Shown here: positions 1 through 5,403 of the stretch, in pieces
Position numbering within the stretch: position 1 is the stretch's first letter
Layout of the letters: the number at the start of each line of letters is the position of its first letter
Origin: Bacillota bacterium
GTDB taxonomy: Bacteria > Bacillota > Sulfobacillia > RBS10-35
Direction of reading: 5' to 3'
NCBI GenBank assembly: GCA_029960865.1
Contig: JASBVX010000118.1
Location: forward strand, 1-5,403
DNA length: 5,403 bases
The notes under the pieces: model-generated
The model's input: only the letters and a program-made list of their open reading frames with translations
What the model was told of the DNA's origin: nothing
Databases searched by the model: none
Translations under genes and position numbers: made by a program

Positions 1-974
1 CGGAGGTCTGCGCCCGCAGCATCGCCGCAGCCGGTGGAGAGCCGGGCCACTTTCTCCACAACGCATACGGCTACGGCCTTTTTACGGGAGGGCTGGGCCT
101 CCATTTCGGGGCGGAAGCATTGGGGGTAGGGGTGATCCCCGCCGGCGGGGGGCAGAGCCTGCGGCAGATCCGCCTCCTGGAGGACCTCAAGCCCCAGGGG
201 ATCAGCTGCACTCCGTCCTATGCCCTCACTCTTGTGGACGTCATGGAAAAGGAAGGGGTGGATCCCAGGGGTCTGGGGACCCGGTACGGGATCTTTGGGG
301 CGGAACCCTGGTCGGAAGCGATGCGCCGGGCCATCGAAGAGGCTTGGGGCCTGAAGGCGGTGGATATCTATGGCCTAAGCGAGATCATCGGGCCGGGGGT
401 GGGATGCGAGTGCGTTGAGGCCCAGGCGGGTCCCCATATCAACGAGGATCACTTTTTGGTGGAAGTGGTGGATCCCGAGACGGGAGAGCTCCTTGGGGAA
501 GGGGAAGTGGGGGAGTTGGTCTTCACCACCCTCACCAAAGAAGCCATGCCCCTTTTGCGTTACCGGACGGGGGATCTGGCGGCGGTGGAGCCGCCGGGGT
601 GTGCCTGCGGCCGCACGTTCCGGCGCATCAGCCGGATCAAAGGGCGCACCGACGACATGATTATCCTGCGGGGGGTGAACGTCTTTCCATCGGAAGTGGA
701 GCGGGTGATCCTCTCCTTTTCGGAATTGGCGCCCCATTACCGGCTGGTCCTGCGGCGCGAGGACCGCCTGGATGAGCTGGAGGTGCAAGTGGAGGCGACT
801 CCCCGGGTGTGGGATCCAAAGGTGCCTCCCCTGGGTCTGCAGCAAAAGATCGCCCACCGCCTGCATGAAGATCTGGGGGTGCGCCTGGCGGTGGTGGTGC
901 TTCCGCCGGGAAGCCTTCCCCGCAGCGAAGGGAAGGCCCTTCGGGTGGTGGATGCACGAGAGGAGAAGGGCTGA
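1..974 (+). CDS. paaK: phenylacetate-CoA ligase (PaaK family), 5' end outside window
   Basis: AMP-forming ligase that activates phenylacetate, or a related aryl acid, to its CoA thioester through an acyl-adenylate in the cytoplasm. The open frame runs from the window edge (first full codon at 3) to TGA 972-974, giving 323 visible residues; the family is usually about 430, so roughly the first 100 are missing. Family landmarks are all present: NAYGYGLFTGGLG near the start, CTPSYAL, the adenylate motif YGLSEIIGPGVGCEC, the RYRTGD motif whose Asp binds ribose, a CxCGR segment, the hinge region GRTDDMIILRGVNVFPSEVE, and the C-terminal lid ending in PRSEGKALRVVD with the catalytic Lys. No frameshift or lost motif is visible. 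It lies one base before a PaaI thioesterase, so the two are probably co-transcribed. Family membership is secure. The exact aryl substrate is not, since paralogues acting on other aryl acids look similar. Confidence 0.95.
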   Translation, partial: EVCARSIAAAGGEPGHFLHNAYGYGLFTGGLGLHFGAEALGVGVIPAGGGQSLRQIRLLEDLKPQGISCTPSYALTLVDVMEKEGVDPRGLGTRYGIFGAEPWSEAMRRAIEEAWGLKAVDIYGLSEIIGPGVGCECVEAQAGPHINEDHFLVEVVDPETGELLGEGEVGELVFTTLTKEAMPLLRYRTGDLAAVEPPGCACGRTFRRISRIKGRTDDMIILRGVNVFPSEVERVILSFSELAPHYRLVLRREDRLDELEVQVEATPRVWDPKVPPLGLQQKIAHRLHEDLGVRLAVVVLPPGSLPRSEGKALRVVDAREEKG

Positions 975-975
975 T

Positions 976-1377
976 ATGGAAGAGCGCCTGAAGGATCTCA
1001 TGGCGAAAGACCCCTTTGCGCGCTGGATGGATTTTCACCTGACGGAGGTGAGGGAAGGGGAAGCCCGGGTGCGGGCTCGGGTGGAGCCCCATCATCTGAA
1101 CTTTGCGGGCGTGCCCCACGGAGGATTTCTTTTCAGCCTGGCGGACTATGCCTTTGCCTGCGCCAGCAACAGCCACGGGGAGGTGGCCCTGGCGACCAGC
1201 CTTTCCATCCAGTTTTTGCGGGCGCCCGCGGTGGGAGAGGAGCTCCTGGGGAAGGCCCAGGAGCTCCATGTCACCCGGCGGGCGGGCTTTTACGCCATGG
1301 AGGTGTTGGGAGACGAAGGCCGGCGGGTGGCCAGCCTGCAGGGGGTGGTGATGAGAAAGGACCGGCCCCTGATCTAG
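976..1377 (+). CDS. paaI: PaaI-family hotdog-fold acyl-CoA thioesterase
   Basis: A 133-residue single hotdog domain, the usual PaaI size. PaaI enzymes hydrolyse aryl-CoA and hydroxyphenylacetyl-CoA thioesters and are thought to release CoA from stalled intermediates of phenylacetate breakdown. The signature is at residues 42-66: Asn42, then HGG at 48-50, then LAD with the expected catalytic Asp57, then AFACASNSHG. The following strands (ATSLSIQFLRAP, then the AGFYAMEV segment) fit the rest of the fold. ATG 976 follows the ligase stop (972-974) by one base, and GAGGAGAAGG at 959-968 serves as ribosome binding site, so translation is probably coupled to the ligase. The stop TAG 1375-1377 overlaps the stop of the opposing membrane-protein gene. 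Family call is firm; substrate is inferred from the neighbouring paaK. Confidence 0.93.
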   Translation: MEERLKDLMAKDPFARWMDFHLTEVREGEARVRARVEPHHLNFAGVPHGGFLFSLADYAFACASNSHGEVALATSLSIQFLRAPAVGEELLGKAQELHVTRRAGFYAMEVLGDEGRRVASLQGVVMRKDRPLI

Positions 1378-1979
1378 GCCCAGATGGCCAAAGCCGCAAG
1401 AAGCATGAGTAGCACGCCGCTGATTAGGGTGCCGTACTGGCCGATCTCGATCCTCCCCACCTTCAGGGTGGAAGCTTTCTTTCCGGCCCGCACCCCCAGG
1501 GCCACGCTGATGAAGCTTCCCACGGCCGTCAGGAGGGAGAGGAGGAGGGGGGAGATACCGATGAGGCCGGCCGCCACACCGTTGGTGAGGGCGTTGGCGG
1601 AAAGGGCTACACCTAGAAGGATCGTTTCCCCCCACCCGATGGTGGCGTTCTGGGGTGGCGTGATTAGAGTCCGCCAGAGGCTGGGGGGTTCCCCTGGGCT
1701 CGGGCGGTGGGGAAGGGCCAGAAGGAGGATCCGCAGCCCGATGAAGAAGAGGATGAGGGCTCCCAAAAGGGCCGGCACGATGCCGGGCAAAAGGGACGCT
1801 AGCCAGAGGCCGCTGGTGATGCCTGCCCAGCTCAAAAGGAAGGCCACCAGGGCGATGATGCCGTTGGCATCCCAGGGGATGTGGACCCTTCGGAGGCCAT
1901 AGGTGACCGCCACGCCGAAATTGTCGACGCTGGATGCCAGGGCAATCCCCAAGAGGATGGCAAGAAGACCAACGGCCAT
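1374..1979 (-). CDS. ytaF: YtaF/MntP-family six-helix membrane protein
   Basis: A 201-residue, very hydrophobic protein with about six predicted membrane segments (near residues 3-23, 40-63, 65-89, 118-140, 143-165 and 182-200). The first helix carries ALASSVDNFGVAVTYGLR with Asp19, the hallmark of the YtaF branch of the MntP cation-efflux superfamily. The second half repeats the pattern as ALSANALTNGVAAGL with Asn in place of Asp, consistent with an internally duplicated three-plus-three helix fold. YtaF is named from Bacillus, where it is annotated as a sporulation membrane protein; MntP proteins export manganese. Substrate here is unknown. The start is ATG 1979-1977, because it is preceded at 8 bases by GAAAGGGG and directly begins the first helix; the frame stays open upstream but would overlap ubiD without adding family sequence. 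It is the only minus-strand gene, convergent with paaI and divergent from ubiD. Confidence 0.87.
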   Translation of the reverse strand: MAVGLLAILLGIALASSVDNFGVAVTYGLRRVHIPWDANGIIALVAFLLSWAGITSGLWLASLLPGIVPALLGALILFFIGLRILLLALPHRPSPGEPPSLWRTLITPPQNATIGWGETILLGVALSANALTNGVAAGLIGISPLLLSLLTAVGSFISVALGVRAGKKASTLKVGRIEIGQYGTLISGVLLMLLAALAIWA

Positions 1980-1987
1980 GGTCGATA

Positions 1988-1995
1988 CCCCTTTC
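1988..1995 (-). promoter_or_regulatory. Shine-Dalgarno site that sets the ytaF start
   Basis: On the minus strand the bases read GAAAGGGG and lie 8 bases before ATG 1979-1977. This supports the start at 1979 over the longer open frame that continues to 2132 and would overlap the start of ubiD. Confidence 0.6.
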
Positions 1996-2050
1996 AGCCC
2001 CAGGTTATGGGCCTTTCTTCTCGACCGTTCCTTGGAAAGAATGTAGCTTA

Positions 2051-2059
2051 GGGGAGGGG
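2051..2059 (+). promoter_or_regulatory. Shine-Dalgarno site of the ubiD gene
   Basis: GGGGAGGGG lies 2 bases before ATG 2062, with the GGAGG core about 4 bases away. It is a strong match to the anti-Shine-Dalgarno sequence and supports the chosen start. I cannot make out a convincing -35/-10 promoter in the 82-base gap between the two divergent genes. Confidence 0.6.
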
Positions 2060-2061
2060 CG

Positions 2062-3633
2062 ATGGACCTGGCGCTGGGGGATATCCGAGAATTTTTGACC
2101 CTTTTGGAGAAAGAAGGGGAATTGCGGCGCATCGGCGAGCCGGTGGACCCTTACCTGGAGATGAGCGCCTTTGCGGAAGAAGCGGTGAAAAGGGGCGGAC
2201 CTGCCCTCCTCTTTGAGAAGCCTTTTCCAGGACACCTGGCCCAAAGGGGCCTATCTCCCGAGCCGGTGGCGGCGGAGCTGGGCCGCCCTCCCGAGGTCGT
2301 CCCTATGCCTTCTTATGAGCCCAGGGCCTCCAGTGTGCCTGTGGTGATGAATCTCTTCGGTTCCAAAAGGCGGGTGGAGCTGGCCCTGGGGGTCTCCCAC
2401 CTGGATGAAGCCGGGCAGCGGGTGCGGGAGCTTTTGGATCTCATCAAGGGCCCGGGGCCGGCAGGGGGCTCCCTTCTCTCCAAGATCAGCCTCCTCCCCA
2501 AGCTCCAGGAGCTGGCTACCATCGCTCCCCGGGTGGTGAGAAGCGGGCCGGTGCAGGAGGTGGTGGAGGAGGGAGACGCAGTCAACCTCTGGAACTACCC
2601 CCACATTGTGGCCTGGCCCGGGGATGCGGGGGCTTTCATCACCCTGGCTTTGGTCCTCACAAAAGATCCCGAGACAGGCCAGCGCAATGCCGGCATCTAC
2701 CGCATGCAGATCCTAGGTAAGAACACCACCGCCATGCACTGGGAGCTCCATCACGGAGGGGCGGCCCATTTCCGCAAAGCAAAAAGGATGGGCAAACGCT
2801 TGGAAGTGGCGGCCGTTATCGGGGCCGATCCTGTCTCCCTCTATGCCGGTTCGGCGCCTCTTCCCGAAGGGATGGACGAGTTTCTCTTCGCCGGATACCT
2901 CCGGCGCCAGGCGGTGGAGTTGGTGCGGGCAAAGACGGTGAATCTGGAAGTGCCCGCCCATGGGGAGATGGTGCTGGAGGGTTATGTGGATCCTTTGGAA
3001 GAAGCGGTGGTGGAGGGGCCCTTCGGCGATCATACGGGGTTTTATTCCCTCCCTGACCTTTACCCCGTCTTCCACGTGACGGCCATCACCCGCCGGCGGG
3101 ATCCCCTTTACCTTTCCACCATCGTGGGCCCCCCTCCCAAGGAGGACTATTTTCTCGGCCACACCACCGAGAGGCTCTTTTTGCCCATCGTCCAGATGGT
3201 GATGCCGGAAGTGGTGGATTACCACCTGCCGGCATACGGGACGTTCCAGAATCTCATCTTTGTCTCCATCAAAAAGACTTTTCCCGGCCATGCCTACAAG
3301 GTGGCGGCTGGCCTTTGGGGACTAGGGCAGATGAGCTTGCAAAAGCTCATCGTGGTGGTGGATGAGGATGTGGATGTGCAAAATCCTGAAGAAGCCTGGT
3401 GGGTGGCCTTGAGCCATATGGATCCCCAAAGGGATGTGAAGTTTTTCCCCGGCCCCTTGAGCGTTCTCGATCATGCGGCGGCGGAGTGGGCCTTTGGGGG
3501 CAAGATGGTCATCGACGGTACCCGGAAGTTTCCCGAGGAAGGCCACCGGCGCCCTTGGCCAGCCCGCATCCGCCAGGATGATAAGGTGGCGGAGCTGGTG
3601 AAAGAGAGGTGGCGGGCCCTTGGCCTCCCCTAA
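2062..3633 (+). CDS. ubiD: UbiD-family prenyl-FMN-dependent decarboxylase (MqnL-like)
   Basis: A 523-residue UbiD-family enzyme, near the usual 480-500. It removes a carboxylate from an aromatic or conjugated acid using prenylated FMN plus metal. The cofactor site is intact by comparison with E. coli UbiD and fungal Fdc1: Asn209 and Arg214 in NAGIYRMQ, His230 in HHGG, and Glu273 in DEFLFAGYLR are the expected metal and prFMN ligands. Glu318 of EGPFGDHTGFYS, with Glu313/Glu314 just before it, completes the Arg-Glu-Glu catalytic network. The C-terminal part has PGHAYKVAAGLWG and VVVDEDVDVQN, also typical. It heads a three-gene operon and overlaps the UbiA gene by 14 bases. With UbiA and UbiX beside it, a late quinone step is likely: decarboxylation of prenylated dihydroxynaphthoate (MqnL) or of polyprenyl-hydroxybenzoate (UbiD). 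Detoxifying or degradative UbiD enzymes usually lack a UbiA partner. Confidence 0.95.
   Translation: MDLALGDIREFLTLLEKEGELRRIGEPVDPYLEMSAFAEEAVKRGGPALLFEKPFPGHLAQRGLSPEPVAAELGRPPEVVPMPSYEPRASSVPVVMNLFGSKRRVELALGVSHLDEAGQRVRELLDLIKGPGPAGGSLLSKISLLPKLQELATIAPRVVRSGPVQEVVEEGDAVNLWNYPHIVAWPGDAGAFITLALVLTKDPETGQRNAGIYRMQILGKNTTAMHWELHHGGAAHFRKAKRMGKRLEVAAVIGADPVSLYAGSAPLPEGMDEFLFAGYLRRQAVELVRAKTVNLEVPAHGEMVLEGYVDPLEEAVVEGPFGDHTGFYSLPDLYPVFHVTAITRRRDPLYLSTIVGPPPKEDYFLGHTTERLFLPIVQMVMPEVVDYHLPAYGTFQNLIFVSIKKTFPGHAYKVAAGLWGLGQMSLQKLIVVVDEDVDVQNPEEAWWVALSHMDPQRDVKFFPGPLSVLDHAAAEWAFGGKMVIDGTRKFPEEGHRRPWPARIRQDDKVAELVKERWRALGLP
3604..3612 (+). promoter_or_regulatory. Shine-Dalgarno site inside ubiD that sets the UbiA TTG start
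   Basis: GAGAGGTGG lies within the last codons of ubiD, 7 bases before TTG 3620. The alternative in-frame starts, GTG 3635 and GTG 3662, have no comparable site (a weak TGGAAA before 3662 only), so TTG 3620 is preferred. Confidence 0.55.
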
Positions 3634-4510
3634 CGTGGCCCTCCCCGGCCCTTCCTGGAAAGTGAAACTGCGGGCCCTATGGGAAACCACGGTGCCTCTT
3701 CATGCCGTCTTTGGGTTGACCTCTACCCTGGCCGCCGGGATCCTGGCCCTTTCGGGGTGGCCTACCCTTTCCCAGATCGGCTGGCTGGTGGTGGCCCTGG
3801 TCAGCGGCAGGGCCGCCGGGTTTGGTTTCAACCGGGTCATCGATGCGGAATGGGACAAAAAGAACCCCCGGGGGCGCCAGCGCCCCATCCCCACAGGAAG
3901 GCTTACGCGGGGGGAAACCCTCCTCTTCAGTTGGCTGGCGGTGGGGCTGCTGACCCTGGCAGGCTATATGCTCAATCCCATCACCCTCTATTTTGTGCCG
4001 ATCCCGGTGCTGGGCTTCGTGGTCTATTCCTACGCCAAGTACCGCACCTGGTGGGTCCATTTCGTCCAGATCTGGCCTCAGTCCATGGGTCCGCTGGGGG
4101 CCTGGTTGGCCCTGACGGGAACCGTGACGGGGCCGGCGGTGATCTTTTCCCTGGGCTACGGCCTTTGGGTGGCTGCTTCCGATATTCTCATCCATGCCGC
4201 CGATGGGCCGGCCCAGAAGAAGGCGGGGATCCATTCGGCCATCACCCGCTGGGGCCTTCCCACGGCCCTGTGGATCAGCCGGGGGAGCCATGCTCTCGCC
4301 TTTCTCCTCTTGGTGGCTGCCGGTGCGTGGCTGCACCTGGCGCCCACCTACGACGGCTTCCTTTTCTTCACGCTGCCCCTCCTTCTCTATCAGCATTGGC
4401 TGGTGAGGGCAGACCAGGTGGATATCGGCCGGGCGGTGGCGGCGTTCAACAGCAACGCCTGGGTGGGGCCTCTGCTGCTCCTGGCGGCCTGGGCGGGGGT
4501 GGCGGGATGA
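3620..4510 (+). CDS. ubiA: UbiA-family aromatic prenyltransferase (MqnP-like)
   Basis: A 296-residue integral membrane prenyltransferase with roughly nine hydrophobic segments, the usual family size. It joins a polyprenyl diphosphate to an aromatic acceptor; next to UbiD and UbiX the acceptor is probably dihydroxynaphthoate (MqnP, futalosine menaquinone pathway) or 4-hydroxybenzoate. The first Asp-rich motif is canonical: NRVIDAEWD with Asp75 and Asp79, followed by RQRPIPTGRL. YSYAKYRT at 136-143 matches the YSxxKR segment. The second motif is odd: it reads DILIHAADGPAQKKAGIHS, keeping Asp188 and Asp195 but with Gln199 where the family has a second metal-binding Asp, and Ile-His in place of Tyr-Ala. 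The start is the rare TTG 3620, backed by a good ribosome site. It overlaps ubiD by 14 bases and ubiX by 4, so translation is likely coupled. Family is certain; acceptor is inferred. Confidence 0.92.
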   Translation: MASPNVALPGPSWKVKLRALWETTVPLHAVFGLTSTLAAGILALSGWPTLSQIGWLVVALVSGRAAGFGFNRVIDAEWDKKNPRGRQRPIPTGRLTRGETLLFSWLAVGLLTLAGYMLNPITLYFVPIPVLGFVVYSYAKYRTWWVHFVQIWPQSMGPLGAWLALTGTVTGPAVIFSLGYGLWVAASDILIHAADGPAQKKAGIHSAITRWGLPTALWISRGSHALAFLLLVAAGAWLHLAPTYDGFLFFTLPLLLYQHWLVRADQVDIGRAVAAFNSNAWVGPLLLLAAWAGVAG

Positions 4511-5175
4511 GAGGGCGCTTCATCGTGGCCTTGACCGGAGGAAGCGGGGCTCCCTACGGCTTGAGGGTGGTGCAGGCCCTCTTGCAGGGAGGGGCGCGGG
4601 TGGACCTGCTTCTTTCGCCGGCAGGCAGGGTGGTGCTGGCGGAAGAGACAGGGTGGGACCCGCAAGGGGAGGGGTTCTCTGAGGAGGAAGTCCATCCTCT
4701 CACAGGCTGGCACCGCCCCCGCCGCCTGCTGGGAGACCCCCAGCGCTCTTTTTGGACCGGGGGAAAAGAAGCTTCAGGAGAGCTCTATCTCTATGATGTC
4801 AGGGATGTCTCCGCTGACATCGCCAGTGGCAGCACCCCCATCCAGGCCATGATCATCGCGCCCTCTTCCATGTCCACGGTGGCAGCCATCGCCACGGGCC
4901 AGTCGGGAAACCTCATCGAAAGGGCGGCCGATGTGGCCCTCAAGGAGGGACGGCGCCTGGTGGTGATGCCCCGGGAGACGCCCCTCCATGCCCTCCACCT
5001 GGAGAACCTTTTGACCTTGGCCCGTTTAGGGGTGAAGGTGGTGCCGGCCATGCCGGGGTTTTACCACCGCCCTAAAACCATCGAGGATCTGGTGGATTTC
5101 GTGGCCGACCGGCTCCTCAGGGCTGCCGGAGCCGACCTCTCGTTGAGCCCTTCGTGGCAGGGGCTGGGTTCGTAA
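4507..5175 (+). CDS. ubiX: UbiX-family flavin prenyltransferase (MqnM-like)
   Basis: A soluble flavoprotein-fold enzyme that makes prenylated FMN, the cofactor of UbiD, from FMN and dimethylallyl phosphate. The N-terminal phosphate-binding loop LTGGSGAPYG contains Ser13, and Glu47 follows in the ETGW segment. The C-terminal half has RAADVALKEGRRLVVMPRETPL and PGFYHRP; Arg139, Lys146, Arg156, Glu157, Tyr186 and Arg202 line up at a constant offset with the P. aeruginosa UbiX active-site residues as I recall them. The protein has 222 residues against about 185-210 usually; the excess lies between Glu47 and SGS 107-109. The conserved PCS reads PSS at 119-121. The start ATG 4507 overlaps the UbiA stop as ATGA, with GGGGGTGG at 4495-4502 as ribosome site; the frame is open far upstream but that part is a shadow of ubiA. 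Confidence 0.94.
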   Translation: MRGRFIVALTGGSGAPYGLRVVQALLQGGARVDLLLSPAGRVVLAEETGWDPQGEGFSEEEVHPLTGWHRPRRLLGDPQRSFWTGGKEASGELYLYDVRDVSADIASGSTPIQAMIIAPSSMSTVAAIATGQSGNLIERAADVALKEGRRLVVMPRETPLHALHLENLLTLARLGVKVVPAMPGFYHRPKTIEDLVDFVADRLLRAAGADLSLSPSWQGLGS

Positions 5176-5197
5176 GTTTAGAGAAACGGGGGAGCGC

Positions 5198-5226
5198 GAG
5201 GGGGCAGTGATCCCCCTCCATTTATT
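5198..5226 (+). terminator. candidate terminator hairpin after the ubiD-ubiA-ubiX operon
   Basis: GAGGGGG at 5198-5204 and CCCCCTC at 5212-5218 form a perfect 7-base-pair GC-rich stem with a 7-base loop, 22 bases after the ubiX stop. It is followed by CATTTATT, a short and interrupted T tract, so it is a weak match to an intrinsic terminator. The 3' arm can also pair with GAGGGG downstream at 5227-5232. Confidence 0.4.
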
Positions 5227-5230
5227 GAGG

Positions 5231-5250
5231 GGAGGACGTCACGTCCTTTC
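5231..5250 (+). terminator. second small hairpin with short T tract
   Basis: AGGACG 5233-5238 pairs with CGTCCT 5242-5247 around a TCA triloop; two G-U pairs could extend it at 5231-5232 and 5248-5249. It ends in TTTC. It could act as a back-up terminator after the operon, but the T run is too short to be sure. Confidence 0.3.
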
Positions 5251-5403
5251 ATTCCCATCCCCTATGGGGGAGAATCCTTAACTGTCCCTTCCGGCCTTGG
5301 GCCGCTAGACGGGTCGCAAAAAGGGCTGGCAGGGGTCGCCAGAGACGTGGTGGACCCGGGGAAGCCTAAGCCTCCGGCTTTCCTGGGTGAAGGCGCCCCG
5401 GCC

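Larger units (their letters stand above)
5176..5403. other. non-coding, hairpin-rich 3' region
   Basis: No reading frame on either strand shows recognisable protein. Besides the two hairpins listed separately, there are inverted repeats at 5259-5262/5266-5269 (CCCC/GGGG), 5292-5296/5300-5304 (CGGCC/GGCCG), 5326-5330/5338-5342 (CTGGC/GCCAG) and 5354-5366/5376-5388. The last is a 13-base-pair stem with two G-U pairs and a 9-base loop, the strongest in the window. GGGTCGC occurs twice, at 5311-5317 and 5333-5339. The region could hold terminators, an RNA leader of a gene beyond the window, or an intergenic repeat element. I recognise no known RNA family. Confidence 0.4.

Noticed and set aside
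661..1635. Long minus-strand open frame (324 codons) opposite paaK and paaI
   Set aside because: It is antisense to two clear family members, is rich in Pro, His and Gly as GC-rich shadow frames are, and resembles no protein I know.
1980..2061. Divergent promoters, an operator (GGTCGA 1980-1985 with TCGACC 2021-2026) or a manganese riboswitch
   Set aside because: Possible -35/-10 pairs (TCGACC 2021, TAGCTT 2044) match poorly, a 6-base inverted repeat 35 bases apart can be chance, and the leader is too short for a yybP-ykoY type riboswitch.
1980..2132. N-terminal extension of ytaF by 51 codons
   Set aside because: It would overlap the start of ubiD, is polar and unlike YtaF proteins, while ATG 1979 has a good ribosome site and begins at the first helix.
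3677..4396. Minus-strand open frame inside the UbiA gene
   Set aside because: It lies opposite a well-supported membrane enzyme and has the low-complexity make-up of a shadow frame.
3679..4506. Long N-terminal extension of the UbiX frame
   Set aside because: The extension overlaps ubiA in another frame, has no family similarity and is Gly/Pro rich; ATG 4507 gives a normal UbiX start with a ribosome site.
5346..5390. T-box-like sequence GTGGTGGACCCGGG before a hairpin
   Set aside because: It only partly matches the T-box consensus, lacks the 7-base bulge arrangement because the ACCC bases belong to the stem, and no stem I features or terminator T run are seen.
5176..5403. tRNA, tmRNA, RNase P RNA, SRP RNA or CRISPR array in the 3' region
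   Set aside because: None of their conserved sequence blocks is present, and there is no regular repeat-spacer pattern.

Overview
The window is a GC-rich bacterial chromosome segment with tightly packed genes and purine-rich Shine-Dalgarno sites. It resembles a Bacillota-like or other deep-branching, possibly thermophilic or anaerobic lineage. The hints are a YtaF/MntP-type membrane protein, a TTG start, and a UbiD-UbiA-UbiX set of the kind used in the futalosine menaquinone route. The taxonomic reading is inference; no marker gene is present.

Layout. Positions 1-974 hold the C-terminal three quarters of a phenylacetate-CoA ligase (PaaK family). One base later comes a PaaI-type hotdog thioesterase (976-1377). 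These two form an aryl-CoA making and breaking pair. A six-helix YtaF/MntP-family membrane protein lies on the minus strand (1374-1979). Its stop codon interlocks with the thioesterase stop in a shared CTAG, so the two genes are exactly tail to tail. An 82-base divergent gap (1980-2061) separates it from a plus-strand operon of three overlapping genes: a UbiD-family decarboxylase (2062-3633), a UbiA-family prenyltransferase (TTG start, 3620-4510) and a UbiX flavin prenyltransferase (4507-5175). The last 228 bases have no convincing gene but hold a run of short inverted repeats, including two alternative hairpins that compete for one C-rich strand.

How the genes fit together. UbiX makes prenylated FMN, UbiD uses it to decarboxylate an aromatic acid, and UbiA adds a polyprenyl tail to an aromatic ring. 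The three together match either the late menaquinone steps of the futalosine pathway (MqnP, MqnL, MqnM) or the UbiA/UbiD/UbiX steps of ubiquinone-type synthesis. The first is more likely in this setting. The aryl-CoA ligase and thioesterase may serve phenylacetate or another aryl acid; no direct link to the quinone operon is shown.

Most unusual points: the UbiA second Asp-rich motif lacks its last Asp (Gln199) and Tyr; the UbiX is longer than the classical enzyme, with the extra residues at one place; and the 3' region can form mutually exclusive hairpins. I did not find a clearly new multi-gene system.
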